Part shown: positions 16,572 to 25,935 of the stretch, one piece after another | Layout: each line of letters opens with the position of its first letter | Numbering within the stretch: the first letter of the stretch is position 1 | DNA from: an uncultured Gammaproteobacteria bacterium | GTDB taxonomy: Bacteria > Pseudomonadota > Gammaproteobacteria > HK1 | Direction: 5' to 3' | DNA length: 64,000 nt | Assembly (NCBI GenBank): GCA_958295835.1 | Contig: OY282378.1 | Span: 1,567,001-1,631,000, forward strand | Translations under genes and position numbers: made by a program | Notes under the pieces: generated by a model | Seen by the model: the letters and a program-made list of their open reading frames with translations, nothing else | The model's database searches: none | Told to the model about the DNA's origin: nothing

Positions 16572-18638
16572 ATGTCCGACATGTCCGAGCAGACCGGTGC
16601 GGCGGGTCGCAACCCGCTCTTCTCCTTCGTCGTCGTCGCCGACACCCACGTCAACGAGGACGAGCACACCTCCACCTCTCCGTACGAGACCAACCACCTC
16701 GCCAACGCCCGCGCCCGCCACGTGTTCGCCGAGATCGCGGCCATGCGCCCGGCCCCGCGCTTCGTCGTGCACCTCGGGGACATCGTGCACCCGATCCCCT
16801 CGCTGCCGGCGTTCCACGAAGCGGTAGCCCGCTTCAAGGCTATCGCCTCCCGGCTCCCCATGCCCCTGCACGTCATCCCCGGCAACCACGACGTCGGCGA
16901 CAAGACCATCGACTGGATGCCGGCCGACCAGGTGTGCGACGACTATCTCGCGACCTACCGGGAAGCGTTCGGGGAGGACTTCCATGTATTCGACGAGCCC
17001 GGCGTGCGCTTCGTCATGCTGAACTCCCTGCTGTTGAACTCCGGGCTCGCCGACGAGGCGCGCCAGCGTGCATGGACCGAGCGGCAGATCGATTCCGCCG
17101 GTGATCGGCGCGTGTTCCTGTTCATGCACTACCCGCCCTACATCCATCGTCCCGACGAGGCCGGCAACTACGACAACGTCGACGAGCCGGCGCGCGCCTG
17201 GCTGCTGGATCAGATCCGGAAGCCGGCGGTGGAGGCGGTCTTCGCGGGTCACGTGCACAACTTCTGGTACGACCGCGTGGGCGAGGCGGAGATGTACATG
17301 CTTCCCTCCACCGCGTTCATGCGCCATGACTTCTCCGAGTTCTGCTCGGTGGCGCCCGCCTTCGAGTTCGGGCGCGGCGACGTCGCGAAGTTCGGCTACT
17401 TCCGGGTCGACGTCTTCGAAGACGATCACGTCGCCTACGCGGTGCGCAGCATGGGCCGGCAGTGCGCGCCGGACGAAACGCCGGACGTGCAGCCGCGGCG
17501 CCATCTCGCTCATCCGAAGACCTCGGGGTTCGACAACGCCGGGGTCGAGCTCCGCCATCCCTGGGCCGAGGTCATGCAGATCACCGCCACCGGCGGGGTG
17601 CAGGAGTTCGGCCGCAAGTGGGCGCGCAACGACTACCCCCTGCTCGCGTTGTGGGAGATGGGGGTCCGGCTCTCCAAGGTGCCCGAGGTGGACGTGGCCG
17701 AGAGCGGTCCGCGCAAGCGCATGTCGCTGATGGCGCGGCTCGGGCACCGTTACGTGGTCACCGTCATCGGCACGCCGCGCGATACGCTGATCGAGACGGC
17801 GGCCGGTGCCGGGGTGCTCGCTTATGAAGTGAACATGACCCTCGAACGGTTCGAGCGCCGCCGCGACGTCCTGCGGTCGGTGCGCGAAAGGAGCGGCGCG
17901 ATGGTCTTCCTCGCGAAGATCCTCACCGATCGCGAGGCGCACTTCGACGGGACGACGTTCAGCCACTTCGTGAAATCCGGCTTTACGGTCGAGGAAGCGG
18001 AGCGGCACCGGGCGCTGATTGCCGACGCGGTCGAGCGCGGAGAGATCGACGGTGTCACCGTGCGGGTCGAGATCGGCGAGTCCCTGCCGGCGGCGGCCTG
18101 CCGGCTCCGTGCATTCGGCGCGGAGACAGGCTGCCAAGTGCTCGCGTCGCTCAAGCTCCACGGCGCGGGCGTCGCCGCCGCCCGTATCGACGACCGCGAG
18201 ACCGCGGCCCGGGCCGCACAGGCGCTGGTCCTGTCCCGATGCGGCTCGGGCGTGCGTTACGTATTCGACACGTTCATGGACGTGGACCGGGGGTACTACC
18301 CCCGCCATGCGTTCATCGACCGCCGGTTCAACCCCCGGCCGGCGGCGGGTGTGTTCACGACGCTCGCGTCACTGTTCCCGGGGCGCGAGCCCTTCACTCC
18401 GATCGACGGCGGAAACGACGGAGTGCTGGATTTCGAACACGCGGGCTTGCGGTACCGGCTCGTATGCGCGTGGCGTGAGACGGCGCTCGCCTCGCTCGAA
18501 ACACTCGCCGCGGAGAAGCGTGTGCATGACCTGTTCGCGGGCCGCGAGGAGAGGGCGGCGAACCTGCGGGCGGCGATGATGCACGACACGCCGGACGGCG
18601 AGGACGTCCTGCACGTCTTGCTGGCGCCGCTCGGATAG
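16572..18638 (+). CDS. Calcineurin-like metallophosphoesterase with large unassigned C-terminal domain
   Basis: 688 residues. The N-terminal 280 residues are a calcineurin-type phosphoesterase: VVADTHVN (D24, H26), HLGDIVH (D70), PGNHDVG (N105, H106), MHYPPY and AGHVHNF as the final metal-binding GHxH. These bind two metal ions and hydrolyse phosphomono- or diesters. Residues from about 380 onward, after HRYVVTVIGTPRD, form a second domain of about 300 residues with repeating beta/alpha character that I do not recognise; it may be a TIM-barrel-like fold. There is no signal peptide, so it should be cytoplasmic. It is divergent from glnE. Substrate unknown. Confidence 0.8.
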   Translation: MSDMSEQTGAAGRNPLFSFVVVADTHVNEDEHTSTSPYETNHLANARARHVFAEIAAMRPAPRFVVHLGDIVHPIPSLPAFHEAVARFKAIASRLPMPLHVIPGNHDVGDKTIDWMPADQVCDDYLATYREAFGEDFHVFDEPGVRFVMLNSLLLNSGLADEARQRAWTERQIDSAGDRRVFLFMHYPPYIHRPDEAGNYDNVDEPARAWLLDQIRKPAVEAVFAGHVHNFWYDRVGEAEMYMLPSTAFMRHDFSEFCSVAPAFEFGRGDVAKFGYFRVDVFEDDHVAYAVRSMGRQCAPDETPDVQPRRHLAHPKTSGFDNAGVELRHPWAEVMQITATGGVQEFGRKWARNDYPLLALWEMGVRLSKVPEVDVAESGPRKRMSLMARLGHRYVVTVIGTPRDTLIETAAGAGVLAYEVNMTLERFERRRDVLRSVRERSGAMVFLAKILTDREAHFDGTTFSHFVKSGFTVEEAERHRALIADAVERGEIDGVTVRVEIGESLPAAACRLRAFGAETGCQVLASLKLHGAGVAAARIDDRETAARAAQALVLSRCGSGVRYVFDTFMDVDRGYYPRHAFIDRRFNPRPAAGVFTTLASLFPGREPFTPIDGGNDGVLDFEHAGLRYRLVCAWRETALASLETLAAEKRVHDLFAGREERAANLRAAMMHDTPDGEDVLHVLLAPLG

Positions 18639-18643
18639 CGAGC

Positions 18644-20044
18644 TCAGACCTCCGCCCCCAGCCGGACGACTGCCTCCTCCTCGTACAGCACGCCGGCCGC
18701 GGTCAGCGCCTCGATCTCCTCGCCGGAGTAGCCCAGCGACGCCGCGACGTCCCGGTTGTGCTGCCCGATCAATGGGGCGACCGGGGGTACCGGCGGCTCG
18801 TAGCCGGAGAAACGGAACGGCAGGTTCGGCATCCGGATCCGGCCGAGGGAAGGATGGTCCTGCTCGATCGTCATTCCGCGAGCCTGGATCTGCGGGTCCG
18901 CGAGCACCTCGTCGATCCGCTGCACCTTCGCGCACGGCACCCCTGCCGCCTCCAGTGCGTCGAGGCAGGTCCGCACCGAGGGCTGCGCCGTCGTCCACGC
19001 CCGGATCGTCGCGAGGATCTCCTCGCGGTGGGTATTGCGCCCCTCCGGCCCGTGGAAGCGCGCGTCCGCGGCGAGTGCGTCCCCGCCGATCAGGCGTGCC
19101 AGCCTGAGCCAGGTCGCGTCCACCTGCGCGGTGATCACCAAGTAGCCGTCGCGCGCGGGAAACACACCGTACACGGTGGATTCGGGCAGGTCGTGGCCGG
19201 TCTGCACCGGGATCTCCTCGCCGCCGCTCAGCGTATAGCATTGCACCGCGTATTCGTGGATGGAGACCATGCAGTCGTAGAGCGCGAGGTCGATGTGCTG
19301 TCCGCGACCGCTCGTCACGCGCCCGAGCAACGCCGCGTTGACCGCCGCCACCCCGTGGATGCCGGTGTACATGTCGGCGAGCGCGATCCGGAACAGTGGC
19401 GGCGCCTCCCCGGGCACGCCGATCATGGCCATCGCGCCGCTCTTCGCCTCCGCGATCAGGCCGAACCCCGGATTGTCGGAATCCGGGCCGCTGTGGCCGT
19501 AGGCCGAGATCGAGCAGTACACCAGCCGCGGATTGCGCTCGGCGAGGCTGGCGTAGCCGAGCCCCAGCTTCTCAAGCGCCCCCGGCCGGTAGTTCTCGAC
19601 GAAGACGTCCGCGCCATCGACGAGCCGGTGCATCAGCTCCAGCCCGCGCGGGTCCCGCACGTTCACGCACAGCCCCCGCTTGCCCATGTTCTGTTGCAGG
19701 AAGTAGCCGCTATGCCCGCCGATGAAGTACGGATGCGCCCGCCCCGCGTCGCCCCGGGTCGGGCGCTCGACCTTGATCACCTCCGCCCCCATGGCCGCGA
19801 GGCAGCGGGAGAGGTAGGGGCCGGCGAGAAAGTGGCTGTAGTCGATGACGCGGATCCCGCGAAGCGGGGGCGGGAGGGCGCTCGTGGGTTCGGTGTCGGG
19901 GGTGGCCGTTGCGGCGGCGGGGCGGAGCGTCGCAGGTCCGCCCGTATGCTCGGTGCCGGCGGTCGTGTCCGGAGACGCCGATGCCCTGTCAGCGTCGTGC
20001 GGCGTCTGTCCGCTCGCGGGATTGGAGTCGGCTTGGACGGTCAT
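18644..20044 (-). CDS. CaiB/BaiF family CoA-transferase
   Basis: 466 residues from ATG 20044. After a poorly conserved, Ala/Thr-rich N-terminal tail of about 55 residues, the family fold begins with LRGIRVIDYSHFLAGPYLSR and AAMGAEVIKVERP; FVENYRPGALEKLGL and VYCSISAYGHSGP follow. These are typical of class III CoA-transferases, which move CoA between carboxylic acids by an aspartyl-CoA intermediate (candidate aspartate in RIALADMYTG). Together with the acyl-CoA dehydrogenase to the right it may form a carboxylate activation and oxidation pair, now separated by an inserted methyltransferase gene. The low-complexity tail could be partly upstream of the true start. Confidence 0.9.
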   Translation of the reverse strand: MTVQADSNPASGQTPHDADRASASPDTTAGTEHTGGPATLRPAAATATPDTEPTSALPPPLRGIRVIDYSHFLAGPYLSRCLAAMGAEVIKVERPTRGDAGRAHPYFIGGHSGYFLQQNMGKRGLCVNVRDPRGLELMHRLVDGADVFVENYRPGALEKLGLGYASLAERNPRLVYCSISAYGHSGPDSDNPGFGLIAEAKSGAMAMIGVPGEAPPLFRIALADMYTGIHGVAAVNAALLGRVTSGRGQHIDLALYDCMVSIHEYAVQCYTLSGGEEIPVQTGHDLPESTVYGVFPARDGYLVITAQVDATWLRLARLIGGDALAADARFHGPEGRNTHREEILATIRAWTTAQPSVRTCLDALEAAGVPCAKVQRIDEVLADPQIQARGMTIEQDHPSLGRIRMPNLPFRFSGYEPPVPPVAPLIGQHNRDVAASLGYSGEEIEALTAAGVLYEEEAVVRLGAEV

Positions 20045-20140
20045 GGGACGGATTTCCCTCGGATCGCCGGTCTGCATCTTTCCCGTGACCGGTCGACTTT
20101 CGAACGATCGCAGAAACCCGATACACCTTTCCTTTCTCGA

Positions 20141-21493
20141 CTACCCCTCTACCCACAAACGCCCTTCGTATAGGGGAACGCGGTGCTTGCGGTTCTTCCA
20201 CTTGACATTACGGTCTCGGGTCTTTTCGAAAGTGAATGACCTGAAACCCGCCGAGGTCGCGAGTTTTCCGAGCCATTCGATCACGGGAACGTACACTCCA
20301 TAGGGTGCGGAATCGCCGACCACGAAGCATACCCTCGACGATGAGCGGCATACGCGCCGCAGGGCCAGCCAGACCCGGGCGAGATCGAGGAAGTAGCACA
20401 CGATCATGTTGTGGTAGGTCTTCTTGCCGCCACGGGTCAGCCGAACCTCGCCCAACTCTTCGCATACCGGCCGCAGCTCGTCCCGGATCGGGCCGAGCTC
20501 GGGGCTGGCGAGCACATCCGCGAGATCGACGGCCCGATTGGGAACGTGCTGCGAGCAGGAGCGGAGAAGGTGCCGGCGGACGTTCGTCTGCAAGTCTCCC
20601 CAACCCTTGATCTCGCCGAAGAAAGTCAGTTCCAGGCGCGTGGCGTCCGCATAGTCGTAATTGTTCGGGTATGGAGGCGACGTCACGACGAGATTGAAAT
20701 GGTCGTCGGGGACGGTTTTACACTTGCGGGCATCGTCTTGCCTGAACGTCGTCCGCGGACCGGAGAGACCGCAGGCAGAACGCATGTCCTCGTACATCGT
20801 GCGCGCCATCTCTTCGAATGCGGCGAAGGGCTCGCGAACTCGTGTCTTTCGGCGACCGGGCAGGAGGTACTGGCAGTTGGCCGTCCCTACATGCGAGGTC
20901 GGGCGCAGGATGGAGACTAGGGTCAACCATACGAGCCGTGCGGATTCCGAGTCGTCATCGGTACTCCCGATGGCGTGCCGGAGACGGTCGAGTTGCTCCA
21001 GTGCCTCGTCCGTGTAGCACTTTCGGATGAGCGGCACGTAGGATTCCACGGTCGGGGTGATGCGCTTGGCGCCGGCAAGCACCCGCTTCGCCCGGTCGAG
21101 GTACTCGTCCGGCGACGAACGGTAGGCCAGCTTGGCTTTCGCGACCCGCGCGACGAACGGGTGCGAATCAATCCCCCAGGATTCGACACCGCATTGTTCG
21201 GCGGCAATGAGTGTCGTGCCGCTCCCGGCGAACGGGTCGAAAACCCGCACTTCGCGAGCCTTCGTCTCGCGCGTGATCAGGTCTTCGGCCCAGGCGCCGC
21301 TGAAGCCGGCGCTGTATCGAAACCATCGATGAACCGGCAGGTCCACGTTGTCCACGAAGCTGCCGGAAGTGCTTTCCTTGTACAGGGGCCATTCGGTTTC
21401 CGGGAACAGGGAGAGCGATGTCGAGCGCTGTCTTCTCCGTGCCGGCCGACTGCGCGTCATCGCCGGTGCCGAGACCTCCGAAGTCGTCGACAT
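20141..21493 (-). CDS. Orphan DNA methyltransferase (N4-cytosine/N6-adenine type)
   Basis: 450 residues from ATG 21493, preceded by a GGGAGG ribosome binding site. Motif I DPFAGSGT (86-93) binds SAM and motif IV TSPPYPNNYDY (271-281) is the catalytic loop of amino-methyltransferases. Motif I precedes motif IV, unlike the usual beta-class order in which DPFAGSGT comes last. No restriction endonuclease or specificity subunit is adjacent: the neighbours are a CoA-transferase and an acyl-CoA dehydrogenase. By eye its G+C is lower than that of both neighbours, which suggests acquisition. It could be a solitary epigenetic or anti-restriction methylase; the recognition sequence cannot be predicted. 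Confidence 0.88.
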   Translation of the reverse strand: MSTTSEVSAPAMTRSRPARRRQRSTSLSLFPETEWPLYKESTSGSFVDNVDLPVHRWFRYSAGFSGAWAEDLITRETKAREVRVFDPFAGSGTTLIAAEQCGVESWGIDSHPFVARVAKAKLAYRSSPDEYLDRAKRVLAGAKRITPTVESYVPLIRKCYTDEALEQLDRLRHAIGSTDDDSESARLVWLTLVSILRPTSHVGTANCQYLLPGRRKTRVREPFAAFEEMARTMYEDMRSACGLSGPRTTFRQDDARKCKTVPDDHFNLVVTSPPYPNNYDYADATRLELTFFGEIKGWGDLQTNVRRHLLRSCSQHVPNRAVDLADVLASPELGPIRDELRPVCEELGEVRLTRGGKKTYHNMIVCYFLDLARVWLALRRVCRSSSRVCFVVGDSAPYGVYVPVIEWLGKLATSAGFRSFTFEKTRDRNVKWKNRKHRVPLYEGRLWVEG

Positions 21494-21665
21494 GATCCTG
21501 TCTCGCCTCCCTTCTCGTAAACCGACTGTACGAATCATGCAGACACACTGCCACGGCGTTGACCGGGGGAGGGGGTGACCGCGCCAGCGGTCGCCCCCGC
21601 ATGGAACAAACCTGTTCCCCGCCCGTCTGCGGCGCTGGTCGGAGCACCCGCAACCTGCTCGTCAG

Positions 21666-22838
21666 TCACTCCGGCAGGACCGCCTCGACGCCCCGCGCCA
21701 GCAGCCCGCGGGCGATGATACCGCGGTGGATCTCGGACGTGCCGTCGTAGATCCGGAAGATGCGCGCGTCTCGATAGATCCGTTCGATGGGCAGGTCCTT
21801 GCAGTAGCCCGCGCCGCCGAAGACCTGCACCGCCCGATCGGCCACCCGCCCGAGGGTCTCCGCGGCCTGCACCTTGACCATCGAGATCCCTTCGCGCGCC
21901 GGCTCGCCCCGGTCGATACGCCACGCGGTATGCAGCATCAGCAGCCGGGCGGAGGCGATCTCCATCGCGCTGTCGGCGATCATCTGCCGCACGAGCTGGA
22001 ATTCGCCGATCGGCCGGCCGAACTGCCGGCGTTCGTTCGCGTGGTCCGCCATCGCGTCCAGCGCCCGCCGCGCGAGCCCGAGCGCCCGCGCGCCGATGTG
22101 TGCGAGCCGGACGCGCCCGAGCGTCTCGAAGATCAACGTCAGTCCGCGGCCCGGCTCGCCGAGCAGGCATTCGGGGCCGAGGACGACGTCGTCGAAGAAG
22201 AGCTCCATGTGACTCGTGCCGGCCAGCCCCATCATCGGCTGATCGCGGCCGATGCGCACGCCGTCCGTCGTCTTGTCGACCAGGAACAGCGAGATCCCGC
22301 GCCCGCCGGCGTCCGGGTCGGTCACCGCGGAGACGACGAAGAAGTCCGAGAACAGTCCGTCGCTGACGAAGTGCTTCGCGCCGTTCAGCCGCCACCCGTC
22401 GCCAGTCCAGGTTGCGCGGGTACGAATCCCGGCCGCGTCGGACCCGGCGTCCGGCTCGGTGATCGCGATGGAGCAGACCCGCTCCCCCCGCACCACCGGC
22501 CGCAGCCAGCGGTCGCGCTGCTCCCCGCGGCACTTCAGCAGCACCTCGTAGGCGTTGCCGAACGCGCGCCGGATCAGGATGTCCTTGGTATGGCCGAACT
22601 GCTCCTCGACGAGGCAGACCTGCACCGCGCTCAAGTCCCCGCCGCCGAGCTCGGCCGGCATGTTCATCGCGTACAGCCCGAGCGCCCTGGCCTTGGCGAA
22701 GATTTCGGCCGCGCGCTCCGGTGCGAGCGTGCCTTCGCGCTCGACCTCTTCTTCGAGCGGAAACAGCTCGGTGCGAACGAACCCGCGCACCGTGTCGAGC
22801 AGCAGCAGCGTCGTCTCGTCGGGGGAGAAGTCGAACAT
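21666..22838 (-). CDS. Acyl-CoA dehydrogenase
   Basis: 390 residues from ATG 22838 (MFDFSPDETT). The family signatures are present: SIAITEPDAGSDAAG in the FAD/substrate beta domain and QVFGGAGYCKDLPIERIYRDAR followed by IYDGTSEIHRGIIAR at the C-terminus. The enzyme introduces an alpha,beta double bond in an acyl-CoA thioester with FAD, passing electrons to ETF. The usual catalytic glutamate region is not exactly placed by eye. With the CoA-transferase at 18644-20044 it may serve catabolism of an unusual acid; both have the same direction. Chain-length specificity is unknown. Confidence 0.92.
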   Translation of the reverse strand: MFDFSPDETTLLLLDTVRGFVRTELFPLEEEVEREGTLAPERAAEIFAKARALGLYAMNMPAELGGGDLSAVQVCLVEEQFGHTKDILIRRAFGNAYEVLLKCRGEQRDRWLRPVVRGERVCSIAITEPDAGSDAAGIRTRATWTGDGWRLNGAKHFVSDGLFSDFFVVSAVTDPDAGGRGISLFLVDKTTDGVRIGRDQPMMGLAGTSHMELFFDDVVLGPECLLGEPGRGLTLIFETLGRVRLAHIGARALGLARRALDAMADHANERRQFGRPIGEFQLVRQMIADSAMEIASARLLMLHTAWRIDRGEPAREGISMVKVQAAETLGRVADRAVQVFGGAGYCKDLPIERIYRDARIFRIYDGTSEIHRGIIARGLLARGVEAVLPE

Positions 22839-22890
22839 CAACCGGTCAACGTGGCGCCGGGAGCGGCGGGTGTCCCGGCCCTCGACCACT

Positions 22891-23112
22891 TCACGGGGAC
22901 GGCCGCAGTGGTTGAGGGTCGGCCGCCGTCATCAATCGGCGAATTTCGCCTCGATTCCGTTGGCCGATCACCGCCGCCATCTCGTCCTGGATTGCATACA
23001 CCTCCGCGCGCGAGCGGGCGCGGAGCGTGTCCGGGAATGTGTCCACCGGCCGCGCGGCGAGCCAAGCTTCCCCGAGCCGCCGCCCGGCTTCGCGGATGAG
23101 TGCGTTCTCCAT
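22891..23112 (-). pseudogene. N-terminal fragment of a 2-keto-4-pentenoate hydratase-like gene
   Basis: An open frame of 73 codons from ATG 23112 matches only the start of 2-oxopent-4-enoate/2-oxohepta-3-ene hydratases: a helical start (ALIREAGRRLGEAWLAARP), then RSRAEVYAIQDEMAAVIG, where the family continues with a GWKIG-type core. Here the frame runs into unrelated residues and a stop. The remaining 180 or so residues of the family, including the metal-binding acidic residues, are missing. Position directly upstream of the acyl-CoA dehydrogenase suggests a lost member of a catabolic operon. Confidence 0.55.
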
Positions 23113-23461
23113 GAGTCGGATCCCGGCGTTCGGCGGAGCACGTATCGCATATGGAAATCGAATTGCCCGCGCAACGCAAACGGAGCCGTCCCCGAGGCGG
23201 GTCCGTTCGACGGGCAACGAACCGGAACGAGGCGCCCGGAAGGCGGAGGCGTCAGTCGGGCCGGACGGCTGCGCAGCGCTTCCCGGTCCCGAGCGCGAGG
23301 CCCGGCCGGCAGGGCAGGCAACGATGCGCGGGCGCGGATGCCGTGTCCCGTTTGACAGAGTGCGCATGGGAGTCGAATAGTTCGCGCGGCGCGGGCGGCT
23401 CCCGATCGGTACGGCGTCCCGCGGCTCCGCCACGACACATGAAAACGTGCAGAGGACGTAC
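23113..23461. other. Intergenic, no gene seen
   Basis: Open frames here lack family features and look like chance in high-G+C DNA. This stretch must contain the divergent promoters for the leftward acyl-CoA dehydrogenase side and the rightward oxidoreductase, but no site can be named. Confidence 0.4.
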
Positions 23462-24511
23462 ATGGACGAGCCGGTTCGATTGGCGCTGTTCGGCGCGGGC
23501 CTCATCGGCGCGCGCCATCTCGGGCTCGCGGGTGAGGTGCCGGAGTGCGAGATCGTCGCGGTCGCGGACCCGCGGGACGCGGCGGCGGTGGCCGCCGGGC
23601 GCCACGGCGCGCGCTTCTATCGCGATTACCGCGAGTTGCTGGCCCGCGAGCCGATCGACGGCGCGATCGTCGCCACCCCGAACGATAGCCACGCGGAAAT
23701 CGGCATTACATGCGCCGAGCGCCGGTTGCCGGTGCTGATGGAAAAGCCGATCGCCGATACCCTCGAATCGGGCCGGGCTCTCGTGTGCGCGGCCGCGGCG
23801 CACGGCGTCGCGCTCGCGGTCGGCCATCATCGCCGCTTCGACCCCGCGATCGAGGTTGCGCGCGAGGCGATGGAGAGCGGACGGATCGGGCGGCTCGTCG
23901 CGGTCGAGTGTCTCTGGGCCATGCGCAAGCACGACGCCTATTTCGACGAAGACTGGCGCTGCCGCCGTCCGGGCGGGGGACCAGTGCTGATCAACCTGAT
24001 CCACGACGTCGACCTGCTGCGCCATCTCTGCGGTGACGTCGCCCGCGTGTATGCCGAGGGCGGCTCGCGGCTTCGCGGCCACGAGGTCGAGGACGCGGTG
24101 GCGATCACACTGCGTTTCACGAGCGGCGCGATCGGCACGATCCTCGCGTCCGACGCGGCGCCCTCGCCGTGGGGCTGGGAGCTCGGCACCGGCGAGAACC
24201 CGTTGATCCCGCCGACCGGTCGCAACTGCCACCGCTTCCTCGGCACGGAGGGCGCGCTCGCGCTGCCGCGTCTCGAATTGTGGAGGCACGACGCCGGCGG
24301 CCCGGCGCACTGGTACGAAGCGATCCGCGCGCGGACCTTGCCCGCGGGTCCGCGCGCGGCGTTGAAACGCCAGCTTCGGCACTTCTGCGGGGTCGTGCGC
24401 GGGGAGCACGAGCCGCGGATATCGGGCGAAGACGGCCTGCGCACGTTGCGCACGGCACTCGCGATCCTGGAGGCGATGGACCACGGGACACCGGTCGCGG
24501 TCGGCGCCTGA
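23462..24511 (+). CDS. Gfo/Idh/MocA family oxidoreductase
   Basis: 349 residues from ATG 23462. The NAD(P)-binding Rossmann fold opens with RLALFGAGLIGARHLGLA (GxGxxG-type), followed by ATPNDSHAE and the family signature LMEKPIADTLE, with the catalytic-type lysine in EKP. GHHRRFDPAI and HDVDLLRHLCGDV are further conserved blocks. These enzymes oxidise or reduce sugars, inositols or related compounds. There is no adjacent transporter or sugar gene, so the substrate is unknown. A start five codons earlier is possible but has no better ribosome binding site. Confidence 0.92.
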   Translation: MDEPVRLALFGAGLIGARHLGLAGEVPECEIVAVADPRDAAAVAAGRHGARFYRDYRELLAREPIDGAIVATPNDSHAEIGITCAERRLPVLMEKPIADTLESGRALVCAAAAHGVALAVGHHRRFDPAIEVAREAMESGRIGRLVAVECLWAMRKHDAYFDEDWRCRRPGGGPVLINLIHDVDLLRHLCGDVARVYAEGGSRLRGHEVEDAVAITLRFTSGAIGTILASDAAPSPWGWELGTGENPLIPPTGRNCHRFLGTEGALALPRLELWRHDAGGPAHWYEAIRARTLPAGPRAALKRQLRHFCGVVRGEHEPRISGEDGLRTLRTALAILEAMDHGTPVAVGA

Positions 24512-24915
24512 CGAGGCTTCGCCCCGGGCCTGTAGCCCGCGGCTTGTCGCCCGTAGCCGCAGGCCCCGCAGCATCCGGCTCACGGGCCTCCGGCTCCCCG
24601 TGGCTGGCGAGCAGGCGCCTGAATGAAGGGCGGTGGTGTCCACGATCCCCTCGTCCCACGCCCGTTGCGCCGGTTGGGTAGTGTCCCGGGCCAGAAATAC
24701 GTTCACGTGTCTTCAGCTCTCTCAAGATGCCAACCCGTTGTTTCCTGGATAATTCGAGTCCCCGAATCAGTGCAACCCATTTGTGCGCCAGAACAGTAGC
24801 GTCTGCGACCGGTGGTTGCCGCGGTCGTCATCATCGCCGGGGACCAACGGTGCATAATGCGGCCCGGCCGGTGGCAGCGTTCGGAACGCTGCGTGCGCAA
24901 CGCAGGGAGAACACG
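24512..24915. other. Intergenic, no gene seen
   Basis: No supported gene. The G+C falls in the right half (about 24660-24830), where several short frames end quickly; this may be decayed mobile DNA, but no inverted repeats or transposase motif can be assigned. Confidence 0.35.
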
Positions 24916-25914
24916 ATGCCGAAAGGGCGGCACGGACTCGAGTTCGAGGTGATGGAGGGCTGGGAGCGGCTTCCGGAAGGGTGGTCGTTCACCGAGGTCG
25001 CCGGGGTCGCGGTCGATTCGCACGACCGGGTCTACGTCTTCTGCCGGGGCGAGCATCCGCTCATCGTGTTCGACAAGGACGGCAGGTTCCTCGATGCCTG
25101 GGGCGAGGGGATGTTCCCCCGGCCGCACGGGATCTTCATCGACCACGCGGATCGGGTGCACCTGGTCGACTGCGGGGACCACACCATCCGCACGTTCACC
25201 ACCGGCGGGACGCTCCTGCGCACCATCGGCGAATCGGGCGAGTGCTCCGATACCGGCTTCGTACCGGAGGTCTCGCCGGTCCAGTACGCGGGCGGACCGT
25301 TCAACCAGGTGACGAACGTCGCCGTCCTCCGCGACGGCAGCATGTACGTGGCGGACGGCTACGGGAACGCCCGCGTGCACCGGTTCGATACCGATGGGAA
25401 CCTCGAATTCTCATGGGGCGAGCCGGGGAGCGCTCCCGGCCAGTTCAACCTGCCGCATGGTATCGCGGTGGACTCCGCCGGCACCGTGTACGTGGCGGAT
25501 CGGGAGAATTCCCGCATCCAGCTCTTCTCGCCGGAGGGCGAGTACCTGCGAAGCTGGGACTTCGTGAACCGCCCCGACGACATCTTCATCGACGCGCAGG
25601 ACAACGTGCACGTCGCCGAGCTCGGCTTCCGCAGCGGGGTCCGGGAGGCGCCGCACTTCCGGCTGATGACCTCCCCGCCCCACGGGCACGACCCGATCGC
25701 CCGGGTCGGCATCTATGACCCGGACGGCGCCGTCCAGTGCCTCGTCGGTGGCGAGGAAGAGGTGCTGCCGGGTAATTTCATCGCCCCGCACGGCCTGTGG
25801 GCGGATTCGCGGGGCGACCTCTATGTCGGCGAAGTAACGGTGGCGTCCGGCGCGGCGGCGCGTCTCGCTCCGTTCACGCCCCCCTGCTTCCGGAAGTTCA
25901 CGCGCTCGGGGTAA
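24916..25914 (+). CDS. NHL-repeat beta-propeller protein (peptidylglycine alpha-amidating lyase-like)
   Basis: 332 residues from ATG 24916, preceded by GGGAGA. Repeated units such as GVAVDSHDRVYVFCRGEHPL, PHGIFIDHADRVHLVD, NVAVLRDGSMYVADGYGN and PHGIAVDSAGTVYVADREN form the blades of a six-bladed NHL propeller. The overall plan resembles the lyase domain of peptidylglycine amidating enzymes and SMP-30-like proteins; the DGYGN and DRENSR blade turns are typical of that group. No signal peptide is visible. Enzymatic activity is not certain, as many NHL proteins only bind ligands. Confidence 0.85.
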   Translation: MPKGRHGLEFEVMEGWERLPEGWSFTEVAGVAVDSHDRVYVFCRGEHPLIVFDKDGRFLDAWGEGMFPRPHGIFIDHADRVHLVDCGDHTIRTFTTGGTLLRTIGESGECSDTGFVPEVSPVQYAGGPFNQVTNVAVLRDGSMYVADGYGNARVHRFDTDGNLEFSWGEPGSAPGQFNLPHGIAVDSAGTVYVADRENSRIQLFSPEGEYLRSWDFVNRPDDIFIDAQDNVHVAELGFRSGVREAPHFRLMTSPPHGHDPIARVGIYDPDGAVQCLVGGEEEVLPGNFIAPHGLWADSRGDLYVGEVTVASGAAARLAPFTPPCFRKFTRSG

Positions 25915-25935
25915 TGCCGAACCCTGCATCGACGG

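Noticed and set aside
13370..18308. Very long open frames antisense to glnE and the metallophosphoesterase gene (over 1000 codons)
   Set aside because: They have no family motifs, are Arg/Pro/Gly/His-rich as expected for shadow frames in high-G+C DNA, and oppose genes with clear catalytic signatures.
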